Notes: generated by a model not told the origin, from the letters alone. DNA of 64,000 nucleotides from an uncultured Roseivirga sp. (GCA_947493005.1 CANLOY010000008.1:144041-208040), one strand, 5' to 3'; numbered from the stretch's first letter, positions 56,001 to 63,876 are shown. Made by a program: numbers and translations.

Positions 56001-56960
56001 GATGCGCTTGTGACTTTCAATATTCCTGGTGGCTTTAGTACAGATGACTCCTGGTTAGTATCTGGAAATGACAATGCTGTATTAGAACAGGAAAACAACC
56101 CTGAAAAGCCTTCTGGAATAAACAGTAGACTCAACCGAGAATGGCAGGTTCAGGAAACTGGAACTGTTGGTTCTATTGAATTGACTTACGACCTTTCAAC
56201 CATCACCGGACCTTTAGGAGTAGGCACAAATAACCTAAGTTTACTTAGGCTGATGGTTGATGATGACGGAGACTTCTCTTCAGGTCCAACCTTGATTTCT
56301 CCTACCTCTATTGATGGTACTAACAATACTGTGACATTCACGGTAAACTTTACCGATGGTCAGTATTATACTTTAGGCTCAGAAGAAGTGGCTGCCTTGC
56401 CTATCACACTCGTTTCATTTGAGGTTAAAACCTACAAAGACAATCAGGTTAAATTGGATTGGACTAGCGCTTCAGAAACCAATAATGCTTTCTATACTAT
56501 TGAAAGAAGTACCGATGGCATAGCCTTTGAATCAGTTGCAAACATTGATGGCGCAGGAAATAGTGATGCTGTACTTTTCTACTCATACATAGATATCGAA
56601 CCGAAAAATGGCCTTTCTTTCTACAGGTTAAAACAAACCGATTTTAATGGTCAGTATGAATATTCTGAAATCAGGTCTGTTCGAGTTGAGAAGACCTTTA
56701 CAGCTAGTTTCAATGCCTATCCTAACCCTATTCTTAAAGGAGAAACCCTAAGAGTGAATTACAATATTGAAGAAGATCAGGTATTGAAGTTAAGCGTCTT
56801 TAATGCGAAAGGAAATCTGGCCTTTAGTGAGGCAAAACAGGTCTTTGCCGACAAGCGTAATTTCGAAATTTCTACTCAGAAATTCGAAAAAGGATTAAAC
56901 TTGATTAGAATACTTGACCGCAACAACAGACTTGTTGTATTAAAAGTTCTAGTCAGGTAA
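50040..56960 (+). CDS. Giant T9SS-type secreted protein C (four LamG-like modules), start uncertain
   Basis: At least 2306 residues, paralogue of A and B. No ATG gives a full signal peptide: TTG at 50040 gives a short uncharged one, and the first ATG at 50058 leaves only part. The frame is open back to 50013, and an ATT at 50016 would give INTRISIALICCAFMLVIHT, then SLNAQ, an ideal signal. Repeats begin near residues 331, 790, 1238 and 1677. The second opens CTPGNYDDGAIMW and the third carries a different LamG-like segment, so the modules are not uniform. The last repeat is nearly the same as the last one of B. Linker and type A sorting domain (YPNPILKGE, GLNLIRIL, LKVLVR) close it. It overlaps the convergent methyltransferase gene by 12 bases. 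Confidence 0.9.
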   Translation: MICCAFMLVIHTSLNAQTAISTINVSTSAGTTTTTLVTSPNDAGNSILDNTQYNINYGQGNNVAVTSYVVSGITYDRFLSPDTLVLNRRTAGDRLVNIWYQLNQINTGPNPDEIDIDPNIVPEADAIYQSGNLNAGYDNILVNDDDLASGSIQVETERVDVIWFSGIQTSDPTTAVFPVIERGGNDNISIAAITSLNTDGTPATYGTLVGIASSDWPGSGQTYSQYIILRRQAVGDDPIPLIEIGSQVVQGVAVSFNDLGISANQSVYGYSLFASDVEGVGGAPAIAAGVTLSDISTFPTNTLSSVSGLDLVAGVSAAVASDDNLIETVGPGGYKAALATWLKANDGAFVSNGGAASTEGSNVGFWEDQAVGNHDFVTLGTAPTFRSSTSSINFNPTVDFISGAERGLSTPNNADFNFKAVNDGYTNKGINIAFRTSSTDITTKQQLYEQGGGSNGLGLYIRNGSIHMSVWNRGNQAQGNWNDDGSGVQTVSTTLATNTEYIVTLEFAGDGSGSMGGSITGYLNGQLIGSLTNPFGQGIGLLYNHNGAIGLGQHNVASAYDDGFAEGDDFYGEISEFIYCNEPSGFTLAQRQRIESYLAIKYGITLDQSTPLNYVNSAGNIIFDATTNASLGGYLEYNNDIAGIGRDDDSELDQPASRSENTGSVVTIDRGSTISMDDTWLIWGNDGAALTQTSALTSPDTIDQRLTRVWRVAERNEVLTTSVSFDITGLGLSTNQNDFSLLVASNSSNADFSNATVITGGTLVGNILTFTGVDLDDGQYFTLGTEFFFCTPGNYDDGAIMWLRADQGVTTATEGANVTAWEDQTSAGNDATNITSPIYRATTNLINDNPTVDFSTGTTGMAPPTITGINDGESTSKKFTIAFRTGNDITTKQVIYEQGGATRGLNLYIQSGVLHLSGWNQASDGVGAPWNTGTIATVNTSSIAINTTYVVTFDYAGNDAITGTITGYLNGASFGTPLSNIGRLYGHTGAIGLGDENGASLYADGTTSGASSFDGFISEISYYNQPSSYLSTDRNRIETSMAIKYGVTLDQTSPTSYTRSDGTTIWDSGVNATYNNDIAGIGRDDNACLDQKQSQSENSGSIVQMGLGTIEANNSSNTNTFTEDGDFLVWGNDGDFADQANANTSDLPSGVTERMERIWKVDDTGNTGATTITFDVTGLGYGTSATDFQLIVSNSATMASGTTTPAASYDAVTNTVTFTGVDLTDGQFFTLGTARTACGPGGVTVDLYVWLRADQGTSTTTDNTTLSTWTDQSGGNDATADGNPPLFKDNATDNINFNPTIDFDGVDDRLTLGNLANIKSGATNGGDYTVVGVGIREDGDWNFVLGSQGGNANEELHFGYRNNDTQASLAHWGNDLNVTTNGFNSPQAPFILYGEYDGATGRVIEETRGGNYARNTDANSTDISGTRTNFVGDLENTGNYNGLIPEVIVFENDISDLSKQQVYTYIALKYGITLTNDNNNNASTNEIISGSVREGDYVSSDGSTIVWTHSANTTYHNDVAGIGRDDASCWIQKQSTAVDTDDILTIGLGSVAASNAANINSFGDDRDYLVWGNDNGATAQASANTADVPNSISERMTRVWKVEDTGMVGETELQFDLTGLGYSTNASDFSLLVGNTATMADATIITGGTLMGNILSFSGIDLTDGQFFTIGTGLTTCGPGGVNTNIALWLRGDIEVFSDAGTTPAVDGVNVVQWNDQSSPASNGSEVDLTGANPVEPTFETNEFNFNPILRFSDPNSNNSSYIENGSNTVSGDMAMISVFKTGQADGTANDFVNSPALIGASETTGTLDYGMGMENGSIWVNANTTTTFDAETSGTYNDNVVHIALSTRVQSSGAIAIFVDSESVATGTGSTSALTDPTSFGIGNHSDGDVQAQFAGDIAESIVFSQTLTSDERNRVESYLAIKYGITLNSADDGATGAVDERDYRAGDGGVVWDHSDKTTYTNDIFGIGRDDLSCLNQTQSKSENSDALVTFNIPGGFSTDDSWLVSGNDNAVLEQENNPEKPSGINSRLNREWQVQETGTVGSIELTYDLSTITGPLGVGTNNLSLLRLMVDDDGDFSSGPTLISPTSIDGTNNTVTFTVNFTDGQYYTLGSEEVAALPITLVSFEVKTYKDNQVKLDWTSASETNNAFYTIERSTDGIAFESVANIDGAGNSDAVLFYSYIDIEPKNGLSFYRLKQTDFNGQYEYSEIRSVRVEKTFTASFNAYPNPILKGETLRVNYNIEEDQVLKLSVFNAKGNLAFSEAKQVFADKRNFEISTQKFEKGLNLIRILDRNNRLVVLKVLVR

Positions 56961-57563
56961 CTTTTGATAAACTCTGGAAAAGATCAAACCCTCAAATAAG
57001 ACCACTTCCTTTTGAGTCTTCATTCCATTTCTCAGAATATGCTGATTGATATCCTTTATCTTTTTCGATTCTAACCTCGAAGTCAACTTAAAGAAAAGGT
57101 GCATGGTTTTCATTAGCAGCTTTTGTCTGGTCTTCGAAGGAACGCAAAAATCGGTAACATAAAGAGTCCCATCTCTTGTCAAAAGGCCTTTGAAATGATT
57201 GATTATCCGTTCCAGTTTCTCCTCTTCAAAGCAATCCAGCAGAAAGTTTGAAATCACAACATCGTATAAACCATCCGTATTCAATACATCATCCTCTACA
57301 AAAGACACGTTGCCCTTAATATGTGTTCTCATTTTTGCCCTCTTCAGCATGGCAGCTGATTGTTCCACATAACATATTTGAAGCGCTTCAATTTCGGGCA
57401 ACCACTCTAGTATTCGGCCTGTCCCCCCTCCCACAATCAGCACCTTATCTCCTCTTTTGATATGGCTAAGAAAAAGCCTTTGAGCATGCTCCAGCTTATT
57501 TCCAAAAACCAGTTTAGCAATAAAATCATATAGCGGAGCAACAAGATTGAAGTTGTTCTTCAT
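56949..57563 (-). CDS. Class I SAM-dependent methyltransferase
   Basis: A 204-residue protein with VLIVGGGTGRILEWLPE as SAM-binding motif I, CYVEQSAAMLKRAK as motif II and YDVVISNFLLDCF as the motif around residue 105. N-terminal NLVAPLYDFIAKLVFG resembles UbiE/quinone and lipid methyltransferases. It begins four bases inside the end of the UbiA-like gene (ATGA), so the two probably act on one membrane molecule. The substrate is unknown. The last 12 bases are shared with the end of giant gene C on the other strand. Confidence 0.85.
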   Translation of the reverse strand: MKNNFNLVAPLYDFIAKLVFGNKLEHAQRLFLSHIKRGDKVLIVGGGTGRILEWLPEIEALQICYVEQSAAMLKRAKMRTHIKGNVSFVEDDVLNTDGLYDVVISNFLLDCFEEEKLERIINHFKGLLTRDGTLYVTDFCVPSKTRQKLLMKTMHLFFKLTSRLESKKIKDINQHILRNGMKTQKEVVLFEGLIFSRVYQKLPD

Positions 57564-58366
57564 AATAAAAGCAGACCTGGTAAGAAGAAAATCCCATCGC
57601 CAAGTATTCTATAAAACTTGTGATTCTTGAAGAATGCAGGTTTTAGAAGCAACACAAACAATACCAGAGCCATGAGTACAAATACCAATGCAGAATTTCT
57701 ATTTAATGTAAAGTAGATTGGTAAAGAAAGTAACAAGCTACTGATCAAAACCAGTTTAATAAAGCGCTTGGTCTTTTTGTCTCCTTTGCGTAAGACTATG
57801 GACTGCATATTTTCTTTACCATCTAACTCCTTCTCATAAAGAGGGAATAACATCAGGTTAGCATATGCCAATAAAAAAAATTGAATAAAGATGGCAGCAT
57901 GCATCAAACTCCAATCATAAATCAGGCTTGCCGGACCGGCAAAAATCCCTGCACTATAAACTAAAGCAGCAAAAGGCTCTTTTGCTCTATCGGACTTACT
58001 CCATTTGAGATATAGAAAATAAAGCCCACTCAACAAAATCAATACTATACCAAGTTTGATTGTGCGTAAAGGAAGGTAAAGTGTATTGAAAAGTCCTATT
58101 ATAAAAATTACTGCTGTCAGAACAATTATCCGTTTTTTGTGCCTTTGATGGAATGCATGTCTGGGGTTTACTGCGGCTCCTTCAACACGTTGAGCATCCC
58201 ATAAATGATCCAGCGTGTATATTAGCCAAATGGCTATTGAGAGCCCTAAACACACGTTTATGCTCAAGTGCACTCCAAACAGGCTTGCAATAAACAGGCT
58301 TGATATGACTGCCCCAGCAACTACATCCAGACTTAAGTTTTGTACAAATGATACGATTCTAGTCAT
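57560..58366 (-). CDS. UbiA-like membrane protein
   Basis: A 268-residue membrane protein with eight or nine hydrophobic segments. IYTLDHLWDAQR (about residue 50) stands where UbiA prenyltransferases have the first Asp-rich motif, and LYEKELDGKENMQSI (about 180) where the second is; both are reduced versions. It may join a prenyl or polyprenyl chain to an acceptor, and the methyltransferase beside it would modify the product, but this is inference. The ATG follows directly on the T-run of the ATP synthase terminator, so it has no separate leader. Confidence 0.72.
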   Translation of the reverse strand: MTRIVSFVQNLSLDVVAGAVISSLFIASLFGVHLSINVCLGLSIAIWLIYTLDHLWDAQRVEGAAVNPRHAFHQRHKKRIIVLTAVIFIIGLFNTLYLPLRTIKLGIVLILLSGLYFLYLKWSKSDRAKEPFAALVYSAGIFAGPASLIYDWSLMHAAIFIQFFLLAYANLMLFPLYEKELDGKENMQSIVLRKGDKKTKRFIKLVLISSLLLSLPIYFTLNRNSALVFVLMALVLFVLLLKPAFFKNHKFYRILGDGIFFLPGLLLL

Positions 58367-58394
58367 AAAAAAACCCCGGCATAAAGCCAGGGTT
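58367..58394 (-). terminator. Terminator of the ATP synthase operon
   Basis: On the minus strand AACCCTGGC pairs with GCCGGGGTT (one G-U) around TTTAT and is followed by five T. The next base is the A of the UbiA-like start codon at 58366. Confidence 0.8.
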
Positions 58395-58419
58395 CAATAT
58401 ATTCAGATTAATGTAAATC

Positions 58420-59298
58420 TTAACCATCCGCAGCCAAAGCCTCTGCACCTCCAACAATCTCAAGGATTTCTTTGGTAATGGCCGCTTGACGCGTTCTGTT
58501 ATATGTTAATCGAAGTTCTTTCAACAAATCACCTGCGTTATCTGTTGCTTTGCCCATTGCTGTCATTCTAGCACCATGCTCAGAAGCATTAGACTCTAAT
58601 ACAGCTTTGTAAAACTGAATTTTTAAAGATTTAGGGATAAGCTCTTCAACGATAAAGTCTTTAGAAGGCTCGTAAATGTAGTCAGTATTTGTAGTAGACT
58701 CATTCTCAACTTCAGCTTCCACAATAGGCAAGAACTGCTCAGTTCTTACAATTTGTGTGGCCACATTTTTGAATTCGTTATAAACCAACACTACTTTATC
58801 GTACTTACCAGACTCAAAGCCTTCCATTGCCTCTTCTGCTGCCAGTTTTACTGCGTCAAAAGATAAGTTTCCGAAAACCTCCCAATGCGTATCATTAACA
58901 GTGTTTTTTTGCTTTCTGAAAAAGTCATATGCCTTTTTACCAATTGGTAAAATCTCAACTTCTGCATTAGCATATTCATCGGAAGTCAAAGCATTCTTTA
59001 CTCCCTTAAAAACATTTGAGTTAAAAGCTCCACAAAGGCCCCTGTCAGAAGTAACAGGGATGAAAAGCACACGCTTTATATCTCTAACTTCCGAATAAGT
59101 TGTCATACCTTCTTCTGAATTACCAGAAGAAACGTTAGCCAAAAGGGCTCCCAATTTTTCAGAATAAGGGCGTAACTGGATAATTCGGTCTTGCGCTCTT
59201 CTTAGCTTAGCAGCCGCCACCATTTTCATAGCTTTAGTGATTTGCTGTGTAGAGCTAACCGATACAATCCTTTCCTTTACTTCCTTTAAGCTTGCCAT
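58420..59298 (-). CDS. atpG: ATP synthase gamma chain
   Basis: A 292-residue F1 central stalk subunit. The N-terminal helix MASLKEVKERIVSVSSTQQI, continuing TKAMKMVAAAKLRRAQ, and the C-terminal helix with NAGDLLKELRLTYNRTRQA form the rotating coiled coil. SDRGLCGAFN in the middle is also conserved. It connects c-ring rotation to catalysis. Last gene of the ATP synthase cluster; starts 37 bases after atpA and is followed by a terminator. Length is normal. Confidence 0.97.
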   Translation of the reverse strand: MASLKEVKERIVSVSSTQQITKAMKMVAAAKLRRAQDRIIQLRPYSEKLGALLANVSSGNSEEGMTTYSEVRDIKRVLFIPVTSDRGLCGAFNSNVFKGVKNALTSDEYANAEVEILPIGKKAYDFFRKQKNTVNDTHWEVFGNLSFDAVKLAAEEAMEGFESGKYDKVVLVYNEFKNVATQIVRTEQFLPIVEAEVENESTTNTDYIYEPSKDFIVEELIPKSLKIQFYKAVLESNASEHGARMTAMGKATDNAGDLLKELRLTYNRTRQAAITKEILEIVGGAEALAADG

Positions 59299-59335
59299 AG
59301 GCTATTATTAATGGGCTTAAGTGCCCTATTCTTAA

Positions 59336-60910
59336 TTAGTATTTAGAAGATAATTCTTTTGCCACCTGCTTAAGAGCAGCAACTGCATTATCACTTAACT
59401 TTCCAGCTTTCAAGTCATTCATAGCATCTGCATGACTCGCTTTCATCACAGTGACAAATTCTACTTCGAATTCCTTCACTTTTTCTACCGGTACTTTGTC
59501 TATCAAGCCCTTAGTAGAAGCATAGATGATTGCCACTTGCTCTTCCACTGCTGCAGGAGAGAATTGAGCTTGTTTCAATATTTCCTGGTTTCTTCTACCT
59601 CTGTCGATTGTCAACTGAGTAGCTGCATCAAGGTCAGAACCAAACTTAGCAAATGCTTCTAGTTCACGGAACTGAGCCTGATCAAGCTTTAATGTTCCAG
59701 AAACCTTTTTCATTGACTTAATCTGAGCAGAACCACCTACACGAGATACCGAAATACCTACGTTAATTGCAGGACGAACACCTGAGTTAAACAGGTTTGT
59801 TTCAAGGAATATCTGACCGTCTGTAATTGAAATCACGTTGGTTGGAATATAGGCTGAAACATCACCCGCTTGAGTTTCAATAATTGGAAGTGCAGTTAAT
59901 GATCCACCACCTTTAACTTTTCCTTTCAAAGAATCAGGAAGGTCGTTCATTGCAGCTGCAATATCATCATTGTCATTTACCTTAGCTGCTCTTTCCAATA
60001 GTCTTGAGTGCAAGTAGAAAACATCACCAGGATAAGCTTCACGTCCCGGAGGTCTTCTCAATAGAAGAGAAACTTCTCGGTAAGCAACAGCTTGCTTAGA
60101 AAGGTCATCATAAACTACTAGTGCAGGACGTCCAGTATCTCTGAAGTACTCACCAATAGCAGCACCTGTAAAAGGAGCAAAGAACTGCATTGGAGCAGGG
60201 TCTGCAGCAGATGCAGAAACAACCACTGTGTAATCCATTGCACCACCTTTTTCAAGGGCTGCAACTACACCAGCAACAGTAGAAGCTTTCTGTCCAATAG
60301 CTACATAAATACAGAATACCGGCTCACCAGCATCATAAAATTCTTTCTGGTTCAAGATAGTATCAATAACCACAGCAGTCTTACCTGTCTGACGGTCACC
60401 AATTACTAACTCACGCTGACCTCTTCCGATAGGAATCATTGAGTCAATCGCTTTGATACCAGTTTGTAATGGCTCATTTACCGGCTGACGGTAAATAACA
60501 CCCGGAGCCTTACGCTCTAATGGCATCTCGAAAGTTTCACCTTCAATAGGGCCTTTACCATCAATTGGGTTACCTAGTGTATCAACCACACGGCCAACAA
60601 CACCTTCACCTGCTTTAATAGAAGCAATACGGCCAGTTCTTTTAACAGTGTCTCCTTCTTTTACACCAGCTGAATCACCTAGAAGTACAGCACCAACGTT
60701 GTCTTCTTCCAGGTTAAGTACCAATGCGTTTAAGCCATTGTCAAATTCCAAAAGCTCACCAGACTGTGCTTTAGAAAGTCCGTAGATTCTGGCTACACCA
60801 TCACCTACTTGAAGTACAGTTCCTACTTCTTCCAGTTCAGCTTCTGACTTGAAGTTTGAGAGTTGTTCCCTTAAGATTGCTGAAACCTCATCAGGTCTTA
60901 CATCTGCCAT
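59336..60910 (-). CDS. atpA: ATP synthase alpha chain
   Basis: A 524-residue F1 alpha subunit. Walker A is GDRQTGKTA near residue 170, [20 protein letters not shown] is the conserved nucleotide-domain block, and [10 protein letters not shown] near 370 carries the Arg finger. The N-terminal region has the delta-binding helix ([20 protein letters not shown]). It forms the non-catalytic sites in the F1 hexamer with beta, whose gene is not here. Its leader is A/T-rich without a Shine-Dalgarno. Thirty-one bases separate it from atpH. Confidence 0.98.
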   Translation of the reverse strand: MADVRPDEVSAILREQLSNFKSEAELEEVGTVLQVGDGVARIYGLSKAQSGELLEFDNGLNALVLNLEEDNVGAVLLGDSAGVKEGDTVKRTGRIASIKAGEGVVGRVVDTLGNPIDGKGPIEGETFEMPLERKAPGVIYRQPVNEPLQTGIKAIDSMIPIGRGQRELVIGDRQTGKTAVVIDTILNQKEFYDAGEPVFCIYVAIGQKASTVAGVVAALEKGGAMDYTVVVSASAADPAPMQFFAPFTGAAIGEYFRDTGRPALVVYDDLSKQAVAYREVSLLLRRPPGREAYPGDVFYLHSRLLERAAKVNDNDDIAAAMNDLPDSLKGKVKGGGSLTALPIIETQAGDVSAYIPTNVISITDGQIFLETNLFNSGVRPAINVGISVSRVGGSAQIKSMKKVSGTLKLDQAQFRELEAFAKFGSDLDAATQLTIDRGRRNQEILKQAQFSPAAVEEQVAIIYASTKGLIDKVPVEKVKEFEVEFVTVMKASHADAMNDLKAGKLSDNAVAALKQVAKELSSKY

Positions 60911-60941
60911 TTTATATTACAATTAATGTTATAAATCTTTT

Positions 60942-61499
60942 TTAATATGCTTTTTCGTAATGGTTCTTAGTAAACTCAACACGTAAAGCTTTCAGTTTAG
61001 AATTTACAGAATCGTCTACCTGACGATCACCTATCTTAAGAATAAATCCACCGATAAGCGATTCATCAACCACTTCTGTCAATTCTACTTCTTTATTAGA
61101 GATATTTTTCACAACTCCTTCAAATTCTGAACGCATCGCATCGCTCAGAGCAAAAGTTGTTGTTACTGTAGCCTCTTCAATACCCTTGTTAGTATTGTAC
61201 TGATGATGAAATTCTTCAGCAATCAGGCCTAAGTACCCTTCTCTATGTTTTTTAGTCAGGATCCGGAAAATGGCGAGTGTCAAATCATTCACCTTACCTT
61301 CAAACAACTTATTCAGGATAGCCAATTTCTTGTCAGGAGTAATGATAGGACTCTTTAACATTAAAAGAAGATCCCTGTTCTCTTCAACTACGTGGGAGAA
61401 CATCATCATATCATTGTTTACTTCTTCCAACTGACCCTTTTCAACCGCAAGGTCGAGAAGAGATTTGGCGTACCTGGAAGCAATTCTATATTCAGACAT
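60942..61499 (-). CDS. atpH: ATP synthase delta chain
   Basis: A 185-residue peripheral-stalk subunit (OSCP type). The N-terminal helical bundle starts EYRIASRYAKSLLDLAVEKG, and the C-terminal part has VDESLIGGFILKIGDRQVDD, the family signature. It ties the top of F1 alpha to subunit b. It starts nine bases after the atpF stop. Length is normal. Confidence 0.95.
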   Translation of the reverse strand: MSEYRIASRYAKSLLDLAVEKGQLEEVNNDMMMFSHVVEENRDLLLMLKSPIITPDKKLAILNKLFEGKVNDLTLAIFRILTKKHREGYLGLIAEEFHHQYNTNKGIEEATVTTTFALSDAMRSEFEGVVKNISNKEVELTEVVDESLIGGFILKIGDRQVDDSVNSKLKALRVEFTKNHYEKAY

Positions 61500-61508
61500 C
61501 CGTCAGAA

Positions 61509-62003
61509 TTAGTTTAAGTTCAAATCTTTTACGTACTCATCTACAAGAGTTTCCTGAGCATTTTTATCGCTCAACTCTTTACGAAGTACTTTTTCAGTGA
61601 TTTCAAGAGAAATAGATGCCACCATTGTTCTTACATCTGCAAGTGCTGCTCTTTTCTCATTTTCGATACTAGCTCTGGCATCTTCTACCATTTTTGCCGT
61701 AATCTTACTGGTTTCTTCTTTAGCCTCTTCTTTAATAGAATTAGCTGCTGCCATTGCTTCCTTAAGAATCTTATCACGCTCTTGTCTAGCTTCAGCCAAA
61801 AGTTTAGCATTGTCAGCATTCAGCGCTTCCATGTCTTTCTTAGCTTGTTCAGCAGACTGAAGTGCATTTTCAATAGTTTCTTCTCTTTCTTTAAGCCCAC
61901 TTAAAATAGGCTTCCAGGCAAACTTACCTAGTAAGAAAAGTAGTAGCATAAAAGCAACCACCTGGAAGATAAATAAACCGGTATCTGGAGTTAAAATATC
62001 CAT
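61509..62003 (-). CDS. atpF: ATP synthase subunit b
   Basis: A 164-residue protein: one membrane helix near the N-terminus (about residues 8-28, FIFQVVAFMLLLFLLGKFAW) followed by a long charged helix (Glu/Lys/Ala-rich, to about residue 150) that dimerises as the stator. It holds subunit a and F1 together. It lies 77 bases after atpE, the largest gap in the cluster. Confidence 0.95.
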   Translation of the reverse strand: MDILTPDTGLFIFQVVAFMLLLFLLGKFAWKPILSGLKEREETIENALQSAEQAKKDMEALNADNAKLLAEARQERDKILKEAMAAANSIKEEAKEETSKITAKMVEDARASIENEKRAALADVRTMVASISLEITEKVLRKELSDKNAQETLVDEYVKDLNLN

Positions 62004-62080
62004 GTTTCTTTTTCTGTTAGTTGGATAAAGAACAGCCTCAGACCTGCCTAATGCAAAGCCTGAAGCTATTCGATTACTTC

Positions 62081-62341
62081 TTAAAGTTTGTCAACAATTC
62101 CGTTGTTAGTTGCTAACAAGAAACAAGCAACAACACCGAAAAGCGCAATTACCTCGATAAGTGCAGCAATAATCAACATACCAGACTGCAATTTACCTGC
62201 AGCTTCAGGTTGACGTGCCATACCTTCCATAGCAGAAGCACCAATTTTTCCGATACCAAGACCTGCGCCTATCGCAACAAGACCAGCACCAATACCAGCT
62301 CCCATAAGGGCATAACCAGCAGTTAATAAAATAGATAACAT
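62081..62341 (-). CDS. atpE: ATP synthase subunit c
   Basis: An 86-residue hairpin protein: a Gly-rich first helix (GAGIGAGLVAIGAGLGIGKI), a polar loop (ARQPEAAGKLQ) and a second helix with the ion-carrying Glu in AALIEVIALFG. The residue after the Glu is Val, not Ser/Thr as in sodium-binding rings, so a proton-driven ring is likely. The N-terminal stretch before the first helix is a little longer than in E. coli. Confidence 0.97.
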   Translation of the reverse strand: MLSILLTAGYALMGAGIGAGLVAIGAGLGIGKIGASAMEGMARQPEAAGKLQSGMLIIAALIEVIALFGVVACFLLATNNGIVDKL

Positions 62342-62376
62342 AATTTGTTTGTTATATGTGAAACAATGGTTCTAAA

Positions 62377-63468
62377 CTAGTGGTGGCCATCATCTACCGC
62401 CTGACCGATATACATCGATGAGAACAGCGTAAATACATACGCCTGAATCAAGGCCACTAAAATTTCAATAAGCGTAATAACTACTGAGAACAATGTGCCC
62501 ACAACACCTACTACCATACTGTTTAATATAAATCCTAAGCCAACAATACTTAACACTACAATATGACCCGCTGTAATTGAAGCGAACAAACGAAGCGTAA
62601 GAGAAATAGGCTTGGTGAAAATTCCGATTACTTCTACTACCAATATTACCGGACGTAATGGAAGTGGCACACCAGGAGTCCACAAAATGTGCATCCAGTA
62701 AGCTTTTCTGCCATTAAATTGAGTAATAAAGAAAGTGAAAAGTGCTAAACACAAAGTCACTGCAATGTTACCTGTAAGGTTAGCAGCACCAGGTGTAAGC
62801 CCTAAAAGGTTATTGAATAAGATAAAGAAGAATAAGGTCAATAAGTATGGCATAAATCGCTGATACTTATCTTCACCAATATTCACTTTGGCGATATCAT
62901 CTCTAATGAATACAATGATTGGCTCAAACAAAGACTGAAGTCCCTTAGGAGCAGCAACTTCTCCTTTATATCGCTTGGCAATTCTAAAGAAAACTACCAG
63001 CATAATAACTACACTTAATAAAAGTGAAGCGACATTCTTAGTGATTGACAGATCGAGAAAGCCAGCTTCCTCAACATCGCCATGACCAGCTTCTGCTCCA
63101 TGATCATCTCCATGACCTCCTGCGCCAGCCCTTACAAGCTTACCATGTGAAATCATGAAACCATCATGAACAATCGGTTCATGGTGCTCATCATAAAAAT
63201 CAGATGACATGAAGAATTTGAACTCACCATGATCGTAAATAATCATTGGTAAAGGAATCGTTACATGTGTATGTCCAAGTGTAATAATGTGCCATTGATA
63301 GTCATCAGCAATGTGGTGCATGATGAATTCAGTGTCTCCACCTTCTTTCTTCTCATCTCCGCTATCTGAAGCAGCTAATAAATTTGAACTATTTGTAAAA
63401 CTGAAAAGAGCAATTAAAGCGCTTATGATCAGTAAATTGGGAAAGTTAGTTCTGCTATTTTTCATCAT
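62377..63468 (-). CDS. atpB: ATP synthase subunit a with N-terminal exported domain
   Basis: A 363-residue protein, about 90 longer than E. coli subunit a. Residues 1-32 are signal-like, and a hydrophilic His/Gly/Asp-rich region (GHGDDHGAEAGHGD) runs to about 130. From about 145 come five or six membrane helices with LTLRLFASITAGHI, whose Arg is the one that faces the c-ring. The extension is usual in Bacteroidota; its role is unknown. The start overlaps the stop of the AtpI-like gene (ATGA at 63468-63465), which supports this start over the second ATG. Confidence 0.95.
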   Translation of the reverse strand: MMKNSRTNFPNLLIISALIALFSFTNSSNLLAASDSGDEKKEGGDTEFIMHHIADDYQWHIITLGHTHVTIPLPMIIYDHGEFKFFMSSDFYDEHHEPIVHDGFMISHGKLVRAGAGGHGDDHGAEAGHGDVEEAGFLDLSITKNVASLLLSVVIMLVVFFRIAKRYKGEVAAPKGLQSLFEPIIVFIRDDIAKVNIGEDKYQRFMPYLLTLFFFILFNNLLGLTPGAANLTGNIAVTLCLALFTFFITQFNGRKAYWMHILWTPGVPLPLRPVILVVEVIGIFTKPISLTLRLFASITAGHIVVLSIVGLGFILNSMVVGVVGTLFSVVITLIEILVALIQAYVFTLFSSMYIGQAVDDGHH

Positions 63469-63872
63469 GTTTTTTCGCCCTCTGTCGAAATCGCGCGCAA
63501 GTTAGATAGAATGCTATATATTTCAAACACTAAGTAGAATAAATAGATAGCAAAGAAGTCTGCCACCCAAATGATTCGGTCTTCAAGGCCAGCAAAAATC
63601 ATTATACCTATAAAAGCCATGCTAAGAATAAGCCTCAGCACTGTCAACCCAAGAAACAGGTTTGGCCTACTTTGTGCATCCATATTCTTTAAACCCCAGT
63701 GACCAACAGCTACTACAATCAACCCTAGAATGGCCGAAAAAACAACTATAGTCCATATTTGTGGATGAATAAATCGTTCAGCACTTTTGATTTGCTGAAG
63801 ACCTAAGACTATGCCTACTAAAACAGCCGAAACTATCAAAGAGATAATAATTTGCCTACCCAGACTTTGCAT
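63465..63872 (-). CDS. AtpI-like membrane protein at the head of the ATP synthase operon
   Basis: A 135-residue protein with four membrane helices (about 7-25, 38-60, 70-93, 98-122) and a short charged end. In other bacteria the small gene before atpB encodes AtpI, which helps c-ring assembly; sequence resemblance here is loose, so the role rests on position. Its ATG begins four bases after a perfect -7 promoter element, implying a leaderless message for the first gene. The stop overlaps atpB by four bases. Confidence 0.75.
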   Translation of the reverse strand: MQSLGRQIIISLIVSAVLVGIVLGLQQIKSAERFIHPQIWTIVVFSAILGLIVVAVGHWGLKNMDAQSRPNLFLGLTVLRLILSMAFIGIMIFAGLEDRIIWVADFFAIYLFYLVFEIYSILSNLRAISTEGEKT

Positions 63873-63876
63873 CGCG

